Source of the DNA: a virus
IMG/VR virus record: IMGVR_UViG_3300005096_000069
Location: 1-46,249 of that record
Direction: 5' to 3' (one strand)
DNA length: 46,249 nucleotides
The notes under the pieces: model-generated
Told to the model about the DNA's origin: nothing
Database searches by the model: none
Seen by the model: only the letters and a program-made list of their open reading frames with translations
Shown here: positions 1-7,347 of the stretch, piece after piece
How positions within the stretch are numbered: the first letter of the stretch is position 1
Layout: every line of letters begins with the position of its first letter
Program-made: the position numbers and the translations under genes

Positions 1-639
1 CTTCGGGGCGAGAGCGGTGAATGCCCTCTTATCCCCCTCGCGCACGGCCTCGATGGACTCACGCAAGAGCTTGAACGCGGTGGACGTGGGATACTCACCG
101 CAGTAGAGCCCGTAGACGTTCCTGGATCGGTGCATAACGTCCCGCAGCTCAGAGACCTCCCGGTCCAACTCCGCGACGCGCTTCTCGGCGGCTTCGGCGC
201 GGGTCTGCTGAGTGCCACGCTCTCCATCGACTCGCTGAACGTCTCTCGCGAACTCGACGGACTCCTCCTCCGCGCGCAGCAGCTTCGACTTCAGCTTGCC
301 GGCGATGGCCGTCGTCTTCTCATCCCGCTTCTGGAGCGCGAGGATCTCGGTGCCCTTGGCGGCGATGTGCTCCCGTGCGGCGTGGATGAGGCCCTCGTCG
401 TGGGTCTTCGAGTGCTGCGCGGCGTCGATGCGAGTCTCGTACACGCGCCCCACTTCCTTGCTGCGGTCCTCGAACGATGCGATGCGCTCCCTCAGACGCT
501 CCACCTCGTCGAGCAGGGCGGGGGCAGCGTCATGTATCGCCATCATGGCCTCGCGCGCTTCCAGCTCCGACGTGTCTGCGTCGTCGAGGGATGCGAGGCA
601 GGCCCGCAACTCGGCGAGCCGCTCGGGCGTCAGTGTCAT
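1..639 (-). CDS. Coiled-coil phage protein, 3' end cut by window edge
   Basis: An ATG at 639 follows GAGGAGACAACG, a good ribosome site, and 213 codons run without a stop to base 1, so the C-terminus lies outside the window. The protein begins MTLTPERLAELRA and is mostly charged helix with heptad-like stretches around residues 45-60 and 95-160 (for example DEVERLRERI and EKRVAELDREVSELRDV). Short phage proteins with this kind of N-terminus and a long coiled coil are common in accessory regions and have no established function. It is probably co-transcribed with the genes at 667-1305. The 213 visible residues end in ALAPK. Function not recognised. Confidence 0.85.
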   Translation of the reverse strand, partial: MTLTPERLAELRACLASLDDADTSELEAREAMMAIHDAAPALLDEVERLRERIASFEDRSKEVGRVYETRIDAAQHSKTHDEGLIHAAREHIAAKGTEILALQKRDEKTTAIAGKLKSKLLRAEEESVEFARDVQRVDGERGTQQTRAEAAEKRVAELDREVSELRDVMHRSRNVYGLYCGEYPTSTAFKLLRESIEAVREGDKRAFTALAPK

Positions 640-666
640 CGTTGTCTCCTCGGTTGGTTACCAGCC

Positions 667-1005
667 CTAGTCGTCCGTGGGAGCGTCGATCTCTGCGACC
701 GGCGTCCCGTCGGGGCAGGCGATCTCCACGACAACCGAGTACGACGCCTCGATGCCGCGCAACCCCTTCCGCACCTCGATCGGCCACGGGATAGGCGCGC
801 AGTTGTCGAGTTCGCCATCGCCATCGAGCAGCTCGATCGACGCTCCCCACATCCCGCTCTTGCCGTAGAGCATGACGACATCGACGCCGCCGTCATTGGC
901 CGTGCCGACGCGAACGCGACAGGGTCGGTCGATGACGTTGAACTCCTCGCGAACGTGTCCCTCGATCTCCACGAGGTCATCGCTCGCGCCGTAGATTTTC
1001 AGCAT
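667..1005 (-). CDS. Hypothetical phage protein, 112 aa
   Basis: The start is set at ATG 1005 (MLKIYGASDD), preceded by GGAGAGAGACC; the open frame extends further upstream to 1137 but without a ribosome site and with composition unlike coding sequence. The product is acidic (ends DAPTDD) and looks like an all-beta domain with a conserved-looking core around residues 55-75 (MWGASIELLDGDGEL). No signal peptide or membrane helix is seen. It lies 27 bases before the coiled-coil gene. I recognise the style of a widespread small phage protein but cannot name a function. Confidence 0.8.
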   Translation of the reverse strand: MLKIYGASDDLVEIEGHVREEFNVIDRPCRVRVGTANDGGVDVVMLYGKSGMWGASIELLDGDGELDNCAPIPWPIEVRKGLRGIEASYSVVVEIACPDGTPVAEIDAPTDD

Positions 1006-1088
1006 GGTCTCTCTCCGTTGGTGGTGTGTTGGTTGCCCGCCCGCCTCACCGGCATGAGACGGACGGGGCTGGGCCGGGCCTGGAGGGG

Positions 1089-1305
1089 CTAGGCCGTCTT
1101 CTTCGTGGACTTCGCGCGTGGCAAGAGACGTCTCCATGCCGCGATCTCGTCACGGTGCGAGGAGATGTCGAGGTTGATCGCCGCGCGCAACCGCTGGCAC
1201 TCGATGATCGACGCCTCAAGGATCTCGATGTTCTCGTTCACGCTCTTGACGTGCTCGTCGAGCGACGGGCGCGGGGGTCGACTCGAGCGGGGCTAGGTCA
1301 TTCAT
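1089..1305 (-). pseudogene. Small helical protein gene with an apparent frameshift
   Basis: A GAGGAGACC ribosome site precedes ATG at 1305 (MNDLAPLESTPAP), but that frame stops after 29 codons. A second frame, entered near the G-runs at 1267-1277, reads SLDEHVKSVNENIEILEASI and continues to a TAG at 1089 with good coding composition and a Lys/Arg-rich end (AKSTKKTA). The span is 217 bases; removing one base gives a clean 71-residue helical protein. So either one base was added in a homopolymer, in the genome or during sequencing, or translation shifts frame here. Without the shift only a GTG inside the second frame could start it. Confidence 0.6.
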
Positions 1306-1635
1306 CGGGGGTCTCCTCTCGGGGGAACGTGGTCGCGGTCAGGTTGCGTATGGACCCGGGGCTCGAACCCGGTGCTTCACGCAGGCGGCCTTTCCCGCGT
1401 ACGTCGCAGAGGACAACCTTCGGCGGCCATGCCCCCGAAGCTATCGGGGAGCACGATCAGCGCGTGACGTCCATCCGTCGTTCCTGTCAACGACCACACC
1501 TTAAACCGCGTGGCGGTGAGACGCTAGATATACCCGAAATTATCCACCATGCGGCTGTGAGTGGGACACGTGTCCCAACTTGTCCCCCCCCTGGGTCCGG
1601 GGCCGCCAGGGGCAGAATCACCGCCAGGGAGAGGG

Positions 1636-1660
1636 TTATATATATAGGGATATAATAATT
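1636..1660 (+). promoter_or_regulatory. AT-rich promoter core with TATAAT
   Basis: In a GC-rich genome this stretch stands out: TTATATATATA is followed by TATAATAATT, with a consensus -10 hexamer TATAAT at 1651-1656 for the plus strand. No good -35 hexamer sits 16-18 bases upstream, which suggests an activated or non-sigma70 promoter, or that melting alone matters. Leftward -10-like TATATA matches also exist for the minus-strand genes. Two of the palindromes would lie in the transcribed leader, where a bound repressor could block elongation. Confidence 0.5.
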
Positions 1661-1692
1661 CCCCACCCTGGGGGGTGACAGGTTGGGACATG

Positions 1693-1713
1693 TCCCACGC
1701 TTCGTGCGTGGGA
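1693..1713. other. Strong hairpin in the leader of the primase operon
   Basis: TCCCACGC and GCGTGGGA form an 8-base-pair stem around a five-base TTCGT loop. It overlaps the right half of the second palindrome, so DNA binding and RNA folding could compete. There is no T-run after it, so it is not a standard terminator. Confidence 0.5.
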
Positions 1714-1810
1714 GTGGGACAAGTGGGTTTTGATGTGTCCCACTTCTGGCTATTCCGTCGCCGTTTCGGAGTCCCCGCCGTATGGTCGTCATTCGCCAAG
1801 GAGGGCCACC

Positions 1811-1858
1811 ATGCAGATCGGAATGGACCGTTTTCGCTCGATCGCGCTGGCCGCATGA
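1811..1858 (+). CDS. 15-residue leader peptide coupled to the primase gene
   Basis: ATG at 1811 follows an excellent ribosome site (AAGGAGGG at 1798-1805). The frame reads MQIGMDRFRSIALAA and stops with TGA at 1856-1858, so its stop overlaps the ATG of the primase gene at 1855 as ATGA. The primase start itself has no good ribosome site, so ribosomes finishing this mini-ORF probably supply its translation. The peptide need not have a function of its own. Translational coupling is an inference from the overlap. Confidence 0.6.
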   Translation: MQIGMDRFRSIALAA

Positions 1859-4794
1859 GCATCCGAGACGACGTGGCGGCGCACGGTCGCCTCGAGGATC
1901 TCATCGAGCACCTGTTCCCGGCGCGGAAGCCGTGGGTTGACGACCAGTCGATCGTCCGATGCCCGACGCCGGGGCATGAAGACTTGAACCCGTCGGCGCA
2001 GGTAGGGCGCAACGGCGCGTGGTCGTGCTACTCGTGCGGCGCGACCGGCGACGTGGTCGGGCTGCTTGGGGAGCGCGCTGGCCTCCAGAGTTTCGCGGAC
2101 ATCGCCGAGCGGATGCGCGCCGATGGGTGGCTGCCTGCCGGCGATGGCACGCCCCGCCCTGCGCCAGTACGCGCGGCTCCGGTAGAGGGAGTGACGTCCG
2201 TGACCACCGACGAGGGTCCGCGGGACGGCTGGTTCATCGAGAGCGACCCGGAGTCCTCTGCCACTTCGGCATGGCCTCCGTCCGATGGTGTGGTCAAGTC
2301 GTGCGGCTGGGTGGTGCGGGCGGGCGAGGTCCATGCGCCCATTTTCGACACTGCTCGCGATGTGTGCGGCATCAAGGTCCGCGGTGGGCGGTATGTCGCT
2401 GCGGACGGGAAGTCTCGCCTACGGGTCAGCCTGGCGCAGACGCGGGGCAAGCGGCGAGAGAAGGGGATGATCGCGACGCCGGGGTTTATTCGGGGGCAGC
2501 GTGGCCGCCTAGTGATCGTCGTCGAGGGCGAATCCGACATGGCCGCGCTTGTCAGCGCGATGATCGACGAGGGCGTGAAGGGCGTCGAGGTGGCGACGGC
2601 GTCGAACGGGGCCAATTCGGGCCTGTGCGGGCAGGAGGCGCTGTTTGTCGGGTGGCGCGTGGCGGTCGTCTATGACGCGGACGTCCCAGGCGTGAAGGGC
2701 GCTCGCAAGGTCGCCAAGATCCTCCGCGCGGTCCCGGTGCCGTGCGTCGCCCTGCCGCTGGGAGCAAACGTCACCGAGAAGGGCGGGCGCGACGTGTCCG
2801 ACTACCTGGCCGGGGGTGGCACGGCTTTCCGTCTCGTTGAGTGCGCCGAGCGTCTGCTGCGCGGAGAGTCCCCCGACGATGACGCGGACGATACCGACGT
2901 CCAGGACGACTGGGCGTCACGTGACCCTCATCCAATCCCAGTGGCCGACGGTATCCAGCGCCTCGCGCTCTCTGACATGGCCCCGGGGATGATCCACCGC
3001 TTCATGGACACGCTCTCCGCGACGCGGCAAGTCCATCGAGAGCAGGTATTCGCCTGCCTTGGCCCGGTCCTTGGCGCGGCGGCAGGCGACGCCTGGGGCA
3101 TCGAGGTCGCAGAATTCGGCGCCGAGCACGTGCCGTACAAGGAGCCATGCCTGGCCCGGTGGGCGATCTTCAGCGCGGGGTCAGGGGGGCGCAAGACCGG
3201 CACAGTGAACGCTGTCTCCGCGCCGATCCGCGAGTGGGAAGAGGAGGCGGCGGCCGTGCACCGCGAGGCCGTGGACGAGTGGGGGGCGCGAAAGGACGTG
3301 CTGAAGGGCCGGTCTAAGGCCCTCGGGGCTCAGATCGCGAGCATCGACGACCGCGCATCTGCGGATTACGAGGACGCGCTGGCTGAGCTCGTCGATGTGA
3401 ACCGCGAGCTGCGCGACGGGGAGCCGGAGCGACTGCGGATCATCGAGGACAACACAACCCCGGAGCAGTTCATGGTGTCGTGGTGCGGGTCGCTGTGCGC
3501 TCGGTCGATCATCGCGCACGAGGGGCGAGGGTTCGCGAATATCGTCCTCGGTGGATATGCAGGCAAGACGCAAGAGGCCATGATGCTGCCGTTCAGCGAC
3601 GGACTGCCTGGCTCGTATGCGCGCCGGTCCGGGGACGTATCGGTATTCTCGAACAGGCTCGTTGCATCCATCCTCCTTGCAGTCCAGCCCGACGTGATGG
3701 AAAAGTGTCTTGGATCCACGTCGATGATGACGTCGGGGTTTCTGGCGCGGTCGGCCCTCGTGTCGATCCCTTCGTACGACAAGCCTCGGCATTTGGTGGC
3801 GCGGGTCGCGATGCAGGAGGACGGGGAGGCGGTGGCGTGGTGGTCACGAGCAATCCGCGGTCTACTCGACTACCAGATACTGGAGATCGAGCATCCGGTC
3901 GGTGACGAGGCCGAGGCGGACAGGGGTTTCGGCGGGGCCGGCGAGTATGGCATCGCCGATAGCGACTCGATCGAGCGGCGGCCGGAGGTCCGGTGGCTGC
4001 GACTGGCGCCCGATGCGTTCCATTTGTATCTCGTGTACGCGCAGCGGTGCGAGAACGTGCGGGCAGCGACGTGCGACGACGGCGACGGGATGTCGGGCAT
4101 GGTGGAGAAGCAGGCGATGGCGTCGCTTCGCATGGCCGCGCTCTACCACCTGGCCGATCTGTCGGTCCGGGGGATGCTCGGGGCGGCCGATCAGCACCCG
4201 ATCACGGCGGACGCGGTCCGATGGGGGCAAGGGGCGCAGGACTGGCTGTCCTGGGAGACGCTGCGGACGATCGACGTCGTTGAGTCGAACAAATCGGAGC
4301 TGGACCTCGCCCGCCGGATCATCCGGTCGATGCAGGCCCGAATGCGGAGTGATCCGGCGGCGTCGTCGATCACGGTGCCGGACGCGATGTCGGTGCGAGA
4401 CGGCGTCGGGGAGTCAGTGACGGAGAACGCCATGCGCCTACTCGTGCGCCTGGGCTACGCGCAGATGTCTGAGGGCGAGTCGCGGCATTGGCGTGAGCGC
4501 ACGGTGGTCTACGTGATGCATCCTCGCCTGTGCGAGTTCGATGTGCCGCTCGCGGAGACGATCGACGACGCTGCTCCAGCGGAGGCGACAGCAGTCGGGG
4601 CGGTCGATCCGCGGGCCAAGCTAAACGCGGACCAGATGAAGATCCTCTTCGGGATGCTCGAGGAGGGGATGACGAAGACCGAGGCCGCTCGACATTTCGG
4701 AGTGTCGCGCAAAACCATCGGGCGCATCTTCCGCCGCAAGCAGGAGGCGGACGCGGCGGAGGCCGCAGAGGCGGCGGTCGCCGATGAATACTAG
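1855..4794 (+). CDS. Phage primase-helicase: CHC2 zinc finger, Toprim, DUF3987 ATPase, C-terminal HTH
   Basis: 979 residues starting MSIRDDVAAH. A CHC2-type primase zinc site is visible (C36-P-T-P-G-H41 and C58-x2-C61). A Toprim fold follows, with EGESD at 224-228, YDAD at 273-276 and GRDVSDYL at 311-318. From about 370 to 760 the sequence matches the DUF3987 helicase-like family, with a Walker A-like AGSGGRKT at 441-448. The last 55 residues hold a resolvase-type helix-turn-helix (KTEAARHFGVSRKTIGRIF). It should prime and unwind phage DNA at replication forks. The start at 1855 is preferred over 1675 because the longer frame runs through the operator array. It heads the rightward replication operon. 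Confidence 0.88.
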   Translation: MSIRDDVAAHGRLEDLIEHLFPARKPWVDDQSIVRCPTPGHEDLNPSAQVGRNGAWSCYSCGATGDVVGLLGERAGLQSFADIAERMRADGWLPAGDGTPRPAPVRAAPVEGVTSVTTDEGPRDGWFIESDPESSATSAWPPSDGVVKSCGWVVRAGEVHAPIFDTARDVCGIKVRGGRYVAADGKSRLRVSLAQTRGKRREKGMIATPGFIRGQRGRLVIVVEGESDMAALVSAMIDEGVKGVEVATASNGANSGLCGQEALFVGWRVAVVYDADVPGVKGARKVAKILRAVPVPCVALPLGANVTEKGGRDVSDYLAGGGTAFRLVECAERLLRGESPDDDADDTDVQDDWASRDPHPIPVADGIQRLALSDMAPGMIHRFMDTLSATRQVHREQVFACLGPVLGAAAGDAWGIEVAEFGAEHVPYKEPCLARWAIFSAGSGGRKTGTVNAVSAPIREWEEEAAAVHREAVDEWGARKDVLKGRSKALGAQIASIDDRASADYEDALAELVDVNRELRDGEPERLRIIEDNTTPEQFMVSWCGSLCARSIIAHEGRGFANIVLGGYAGKTQEAMMLPFSDGLPGSYARRSGDVSVFSNRLVASILLAVQPDVMEKCLGSTSMMTSGFLARSALVSIPSYDKPRHLVARVAMQEDGEAVAWWSRAIRGLLDYQILEIEHPVGDEAEADRGFGGAGEYGIADSDSIERRPEVRWLRLAPDAFHLYLVYAQRCENVRAATCDDGDGMSGMVEKQAMASLRMAALYHLADLSVRGMLGAADQHPITADAVRWGQGAQDWLSWETLRTIDVVESNKSELDLARRIIRSMQARMRSDPAASSITVPDAMSVRDGVGESVTENAMRLLVRLGYAQMSEGESRHWRERTVVYVMHPRLCEFDVPLAETIDDAAPAEATAVGAVDPRAKLNADQMKILFGMLEEGMTKTEAARHFGVSRKTIGRIFRRKQEADAAEAAEAAVADEY

Positions 4795-4881
4795 CGTGAC
4801 CGCATGGTACTGCGTAGGGTCGGCACTTGACCCGAGTCGGCTTGGTCTCCGGCTCACCCTGGTCTTCCTTTCGTACGCGAG

Positions 4882-4912
4882 CCCCTCGGAGTCTTCGGAT
4901 GCTGAGGGGTTT
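4882..4912 (+). terminator. Possible weak terminator hairpin after the primase gene
   Basis: CCCCTC (4882-4887) pairs with GAGGGG (4904-4909), has a C-TTCG-G cap inside, and is followed by only TTT. It sits 88 bases after the primase stop, in a 195-base gap. The short T-run makes intrinsic termination uncertain; it could partly attenuate transcription into the resolvase gene. Apart from this hairpin and the mini-leader at 4990 the gap shows nothing convincing. Confidence 0.35.
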
Positions 4913-4989
4913 CGCAATTCAAGGCAGAGCGCCGCGTCCCCGCCTAGTGGTATCCTCTGGTCTTCGCTGACTGGACCACGGAGACCGCG

Positions 4990-5019
4990 ATGAAATCAGC
5001 CAAGGCGATACTCCGATGA
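4990..5019 (+). CDS. Nine-residue mini-leader coupled to the RusA-like gene
   Basis: ATG at 4990 follows GGAGACCGCG. The frame reads MKSAKAILR and stops with TGA at 5017-5019, overlapping the ATG of the resolvase gene at 5016 as ATGA. This is the same arrangement as at 1811-1858. The resolvase ATG has no separate ribosome site. A functional peptide is unlikely; a coupling device is the simplest reading. Confidence 0.45.
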   Translation: MKSAKAILR

Positions 5020-5465
5020 GCCCGCACCCTGGCGTCTACGCATGGGTGCCCGGCAAGCCAGTCCCCTGGGCACGCCCCCGGTGCGTCGTGCGTGGGAAGT
5101 TCCCCTCGTTCTTCGAGGACAAGTCGGTGACGGCGTATCGTCGCGCGATCGCGGACACACTGGCCGTAGCGATGTCGGATCACCCGATGATGACCGGGCC
5201 CCTGTCCGCGTCCATGACGTTCACGTTCGAGCACCCGGCGGCCCAGTGGCGCAAGCGCACGCCCCTGCGGCGCGCGTGGCGTCCCAAGCGACCAGACATC
5301 GACAACCTCTCCAAGTGCGTCCTTGACGCGGCAGAGGGCGTCGTCTTCGAGGACGACGGGGCGATTGTCGAGTTGAACGTCCGCAAGATGTCTTGCGCCC
5401 AAGGCGACGAGCCCGGCCTCGTGGTGTCGTTCCGAACGCTCGAGCCGCTGGACGCGGTCGGATGA
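5016..5465 (+). CDS. rusA: RusA-family Holliday junction endodeoxyribonuclease
   Basis: 149 residues. The hallmark RusA segment is present at 92-120: RPDIDNLSK, then LDAAEGVVFEDD and GAIVEL. D94, D96, K100 and D113/D114 match the catalytic Asp and Lys pattern of the family, and the N-terminal VPGKPVPWARPR fits the first strand of RusA. The enzyme cleaves four-way DNA junctions arising in phage replication and recombination. It is coupled to the mini-leader upstream and overlaps the next gene by 4 bases (ATGA). The length is slightly above the E. coli enzyme (about 120 residues). Confidence 0.92.
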   Translation: MSPHPGVYAWVPGKPVPWARPRCVVRGKFPSFFEDKSVTAYRRAIADTLAVAMSDHPMMTGPLSASMTFTFEHPAAQWRKRTPLRRAWRPKRPDIDNLSKCVLDAAEGVVFEDDGAIVELNVRKMSCAQGDEPGLVVSFRTLEPLDAVG

Positions 5466-5710
5466 CGACGCGCGCCACGACGCCGATGTGTCGAGACTGC
5501 ACGAGCAGGATTGCCACGTGGCCCTCGCACATGCGGCAGTTCTGCTCGATACGATGCGCGGCCAATCACGCGGTTGACTCAGTCGAGTGGTGCCCGCCGT
5601 GCTCGTCGTGGGAATGCCCCTCGACCCACAAGCACCTCGCCCCTTCTGCCGCGCGCCATCGGTCGTCGGTCGCCCGTCGGCTCCTTGCCATTGTCAAGAG
5701 GACTTCATAG
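5462..5710 (+). CDS. Small Cys-rich putative zinc-binding protein
   Basis: 82 residues from ATG 5462, which overlaps the resolvase stop as ATGA. It has a CRDC pair near residue 10, further Cys residues at FCSIRC, and a second cluster CPPCSSWEC with His nearby (STHKHL). This suggests one or two zinc-stabilised knuckles. The C-terminus is basic (ARRLLAIVKRTS). It stops one base before the next ATG. Function not recognised; nucleic-acid binding is only a guess from charge and Cys pairs. Confidence 0.7.
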   Translation: MTTRATTPMCRDCTSRIATWPSHMRQFCSIRCAANHAVDSVEWCPPCSSWECPSTHKHLAPSAARHRSSVARRLLAIVKRTS

Positions 5711-5929
5711 ATGACCAAGTGCCACAAGTGCGGAACGAACGTAGTCAGCGAGCACTCAAGGAGGTCAGACGCGAAGCGGCGCCGCAATCCTGAGCGGCTC
5801 CTGTATCAGAACGCGTACCGGCGCGGCATGTACGACGGTCTCGCTGGGAACCCGCGAAAGAAGAACGAGCACGCCGCCTACGGCGTCGCGTACGACACTG
5901 CTGCCGCCCGCCGGACGCCTGACGCCTGA
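5711..5929 (+). CDS. Small basic protein with an N-terminal zinc knuckle
   Basis: 72 residues starting MTKCHKCGTNVV directly after the TAG of the preceding gene. One C-x2-C pair is followed by a basic stretch (DAKRRRNPER) and a helical GMYDGLAGNP segment. The 3' end contains a short GACGCCT tandem. Probably the last secure gene of the rightward operon. Function not recognised. Confidence 0.7.
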   Translation: MTKCHKCGTNVVSEHSRRSDAKRRRNPERLLYQNAYRRGMYDGLAGNPRKKNEHAAYGVAYDTAAARRTPDA

Positions 5930-5939
5930 CGCCTGACCG

Positions 5940-6128
5940 ATGATCCTACGCCCCTACACGAGCGATCAGCGGCGCGTACTGGCGCGCGTCGCGATCGACA
6001 TGCGGCGCGCTAGAGTCCGGGTGTTCACGCCCCGTCCCACCATCTCCGCTGACGGTCATCCGTCATCCGGCGACGAGAGTCGTCGAGCCATCGGCGCTGC
6101 GAGTCATCGCGAAAGACTGGATCGTTGA
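5940..6128 (+). CDS. Doubtful ORF at the convergent end
   Basis: A 62-codon frame starting MILRPYTSDQRR without a ribosome site. Its last 100 bases are antisense to the end of the fibre gene on the other strand. Its first 25 residues look more protein-like than the rest. It could be a small gene or a chance frame; kept because the 95-base convergent gap holds nothing else. Confidence 0.2.
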   Translation: MILRPYTSDQRRVLARVAIDMRRARVRVFTPRPTISADGHPSSGDESRRAIGAASHRERLDR

Positions 6129-7344
6129 CCCGCGACGTCAGCTCGGTCCCGGCCACGGCCTGAGCCCCGCCGGACGTCATCAAGATCGTCGCTGTGAATG
6201 TCGGAGGGTCGAACGTCGCGCTGAGTAGCCCCGCCGCTGAACCGGCCAAGGCGGCAGCCGTCGCCGTGAACGTCGGGACGCCGGTGAAGGCCGCCGACGT
6301 GGACCGAGCCCCTCCTGCCTCCACGCTGGCCGACGCCGCGAATGTGGGGGGAGTGTGAGTCGCGGACGCAGGGGCGGATGCGCCACCAGTCGCCACAGAC
6401 GCCGATGCGTCGAACGCCGGGACGACGGACGATCCGGATGCGACCGCGGACGCGCCGCCCGCCGATGCGACCGCCGACGCGGAGAACGTGCCAGCCCCGA
6501 CGAATGACGCCGTCGCGGACGCAGCTCCTCCGCCGGACGCTCCCACCACAGTGGTCGCGGTGAACGTCGGGGGAACATGAGATGCAGATGATCCGGAGGA
6601 TGAACCTCCAGACGCCCCGGACGCTGTCGCAGTGAACGTCGGGGGGGAGGAGCTCGCCGACGCGGACGAGGACGCTCCTCCGGCGCTGACTGTCGCTGAA
6701 GCCCCGCCCGGAGCCGCTCCGAAGTCCCCGCCATCGAACGAGTCCACGACCCCCGCTCTGTACCCCAGCACCCCGACGTGCCCCGAGCTGCGAGTCGTGC
6801 CGGGCGTCGCGGGGCCGTAAATCGTCGTTCCGTTGTGCTTGATCGTGACTTCTGTCCCGACCGCCTCGATGTAGATCGTCTCTCCGGCGACGTAGGCCGC
6901 CGTCAAGGTGTCGATCGTCACCGTCCCGGAGTAGAAGCGGATGCTGGCGCCACTCTCGCGCATCGCGAGGTATCCGTCCGGCTGCCCCGTACCAGCGTAC
7001 GCACTGTCGATGCGGACGCCGACGCCGCGACGGCCGGTGCTGCCGGAGTTGTTGACGACCTCGGCGCTCTGATCGGTTCCGCTACTGCCGATGACCGCTA
7101 CGGCGTAGGTGCTCGCATCCCCGACGACGGCAAACCCGTTTCCCTCGACCTCCGCAACGCCCGTCCCGCGCAAGACGTCCCACATCCCGCCGCCCGTGTC
7201 GGACGCACGCCCGTCGATTTCATCGCCGTTCGTGCCGCTGAATGCGTCGGTGAACCGGGTGCCGTGAGCAGGCGCATCCGTAGCCGCGAGCCACGGAGGA
7301 CGCACGCCCCCGAGCGCGGTTCGACGGCGAAGCACCCTCACCAC
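6025..7344 (-). CDS. Tail fibre/adhesin with lectin-like head and Ala/Ser/Gly repeats
   Basis: 439 residues, GTG start at 7344 after GAGGAGTAGTCC. Residues about 30-210 look like a concanavalin/LamG-type beta sandwich (FTDAFSGTNGDEI at the start, VTIKHNGTTIYGPATP near its end). From about 215 to 405 there are seven imperfect 24-28-residue repeats with a PPTFTAT-like core separated by Ala/Ser/Gly runs. The C-terminus has three copies of an eight-residue unit: DDSQRRWL, DDSRRRMT, DDRQRRWW. Last gene of the virion operon, so probably receptor binding or a distal fibre. Exact role unproven. Confidence 0.7.
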   Translation of the reverse strand: MVRVLRRRTALGGVRPPWLAATDAPAHGTRFTDAFSGTNGDEIDGRASDTGGGMWDVLRGTGVAEVEGNGFAVVGDASTYAVAVIGSSGTDQSAEVVNNSGSTGRRGVGVRIDSAYAGTGQPDGYLAMRESGASIRFYSGTVTIDTLTAAYVAGETIYIEAVGTEVTIKHNGTTIYGPATPGTTRSSGHVGVLGYRAGVVDSFDGGDFGAAPGGASATVSAGGASSSASASSSPPTFTATASGASGGSSSGSSASHVPPTFTATTVVGASGGGAASATASFVGAGTFSASAVASAGGASAVASGSSVVPAFDASASVATGGASAPASATHTPPTFAASASVEAGGARSTSAAFTGVPTFTATAAALAGSAAGLLSATFDPPTFTATILMTSGGAQAVAGTELTSRVNDPVFRDDSQRRWLDDSRRRMTDDRQRRWWDGA

Positions 7345-7347
7345 GGA

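Larger units (their letters stand above)
1563..1741. promoter_or_regulatory. Array of GGGACA/TGTCCC operator-like palindromes
   Basis: Perfect palindromes GGGACACGTGTCCC (1563-1576) and GGGACATGTCCC (1685-1696) flank an AT-rich core. An extra TGTCCC half-site lies at 1581-1586, and a wider inverted pair has GGGACA at 1716-1721 and TGTCCC at 1736-1741. The same half-site is thus reused at least seven times within 180 bases, between divergent transcription units. This is the pattern of binding sites for a dimeric repressor or activator. The binding protein is not identified; the HTH proteins at 32767 and 42362 are candidates within the window. Confidence 0.7.

Noticed and set aside
1340-1440. 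tRNA-like T-arm (CCGGG-TTCGAGC-CCCGG on the minus strand)
   Set aside because: The T-arm is perfect, but no matching acceptor strand within 75-95 bases and no anticodon loop with T33 could be found; the best 84-base fold has two acceptor mismatches.
1675-1854. Upstream extension of the primase frame to ATG 1675
   Set aside because: It runs through the palindrome array, has no ribosome site, and the CHC2 domain is complete from 1855.
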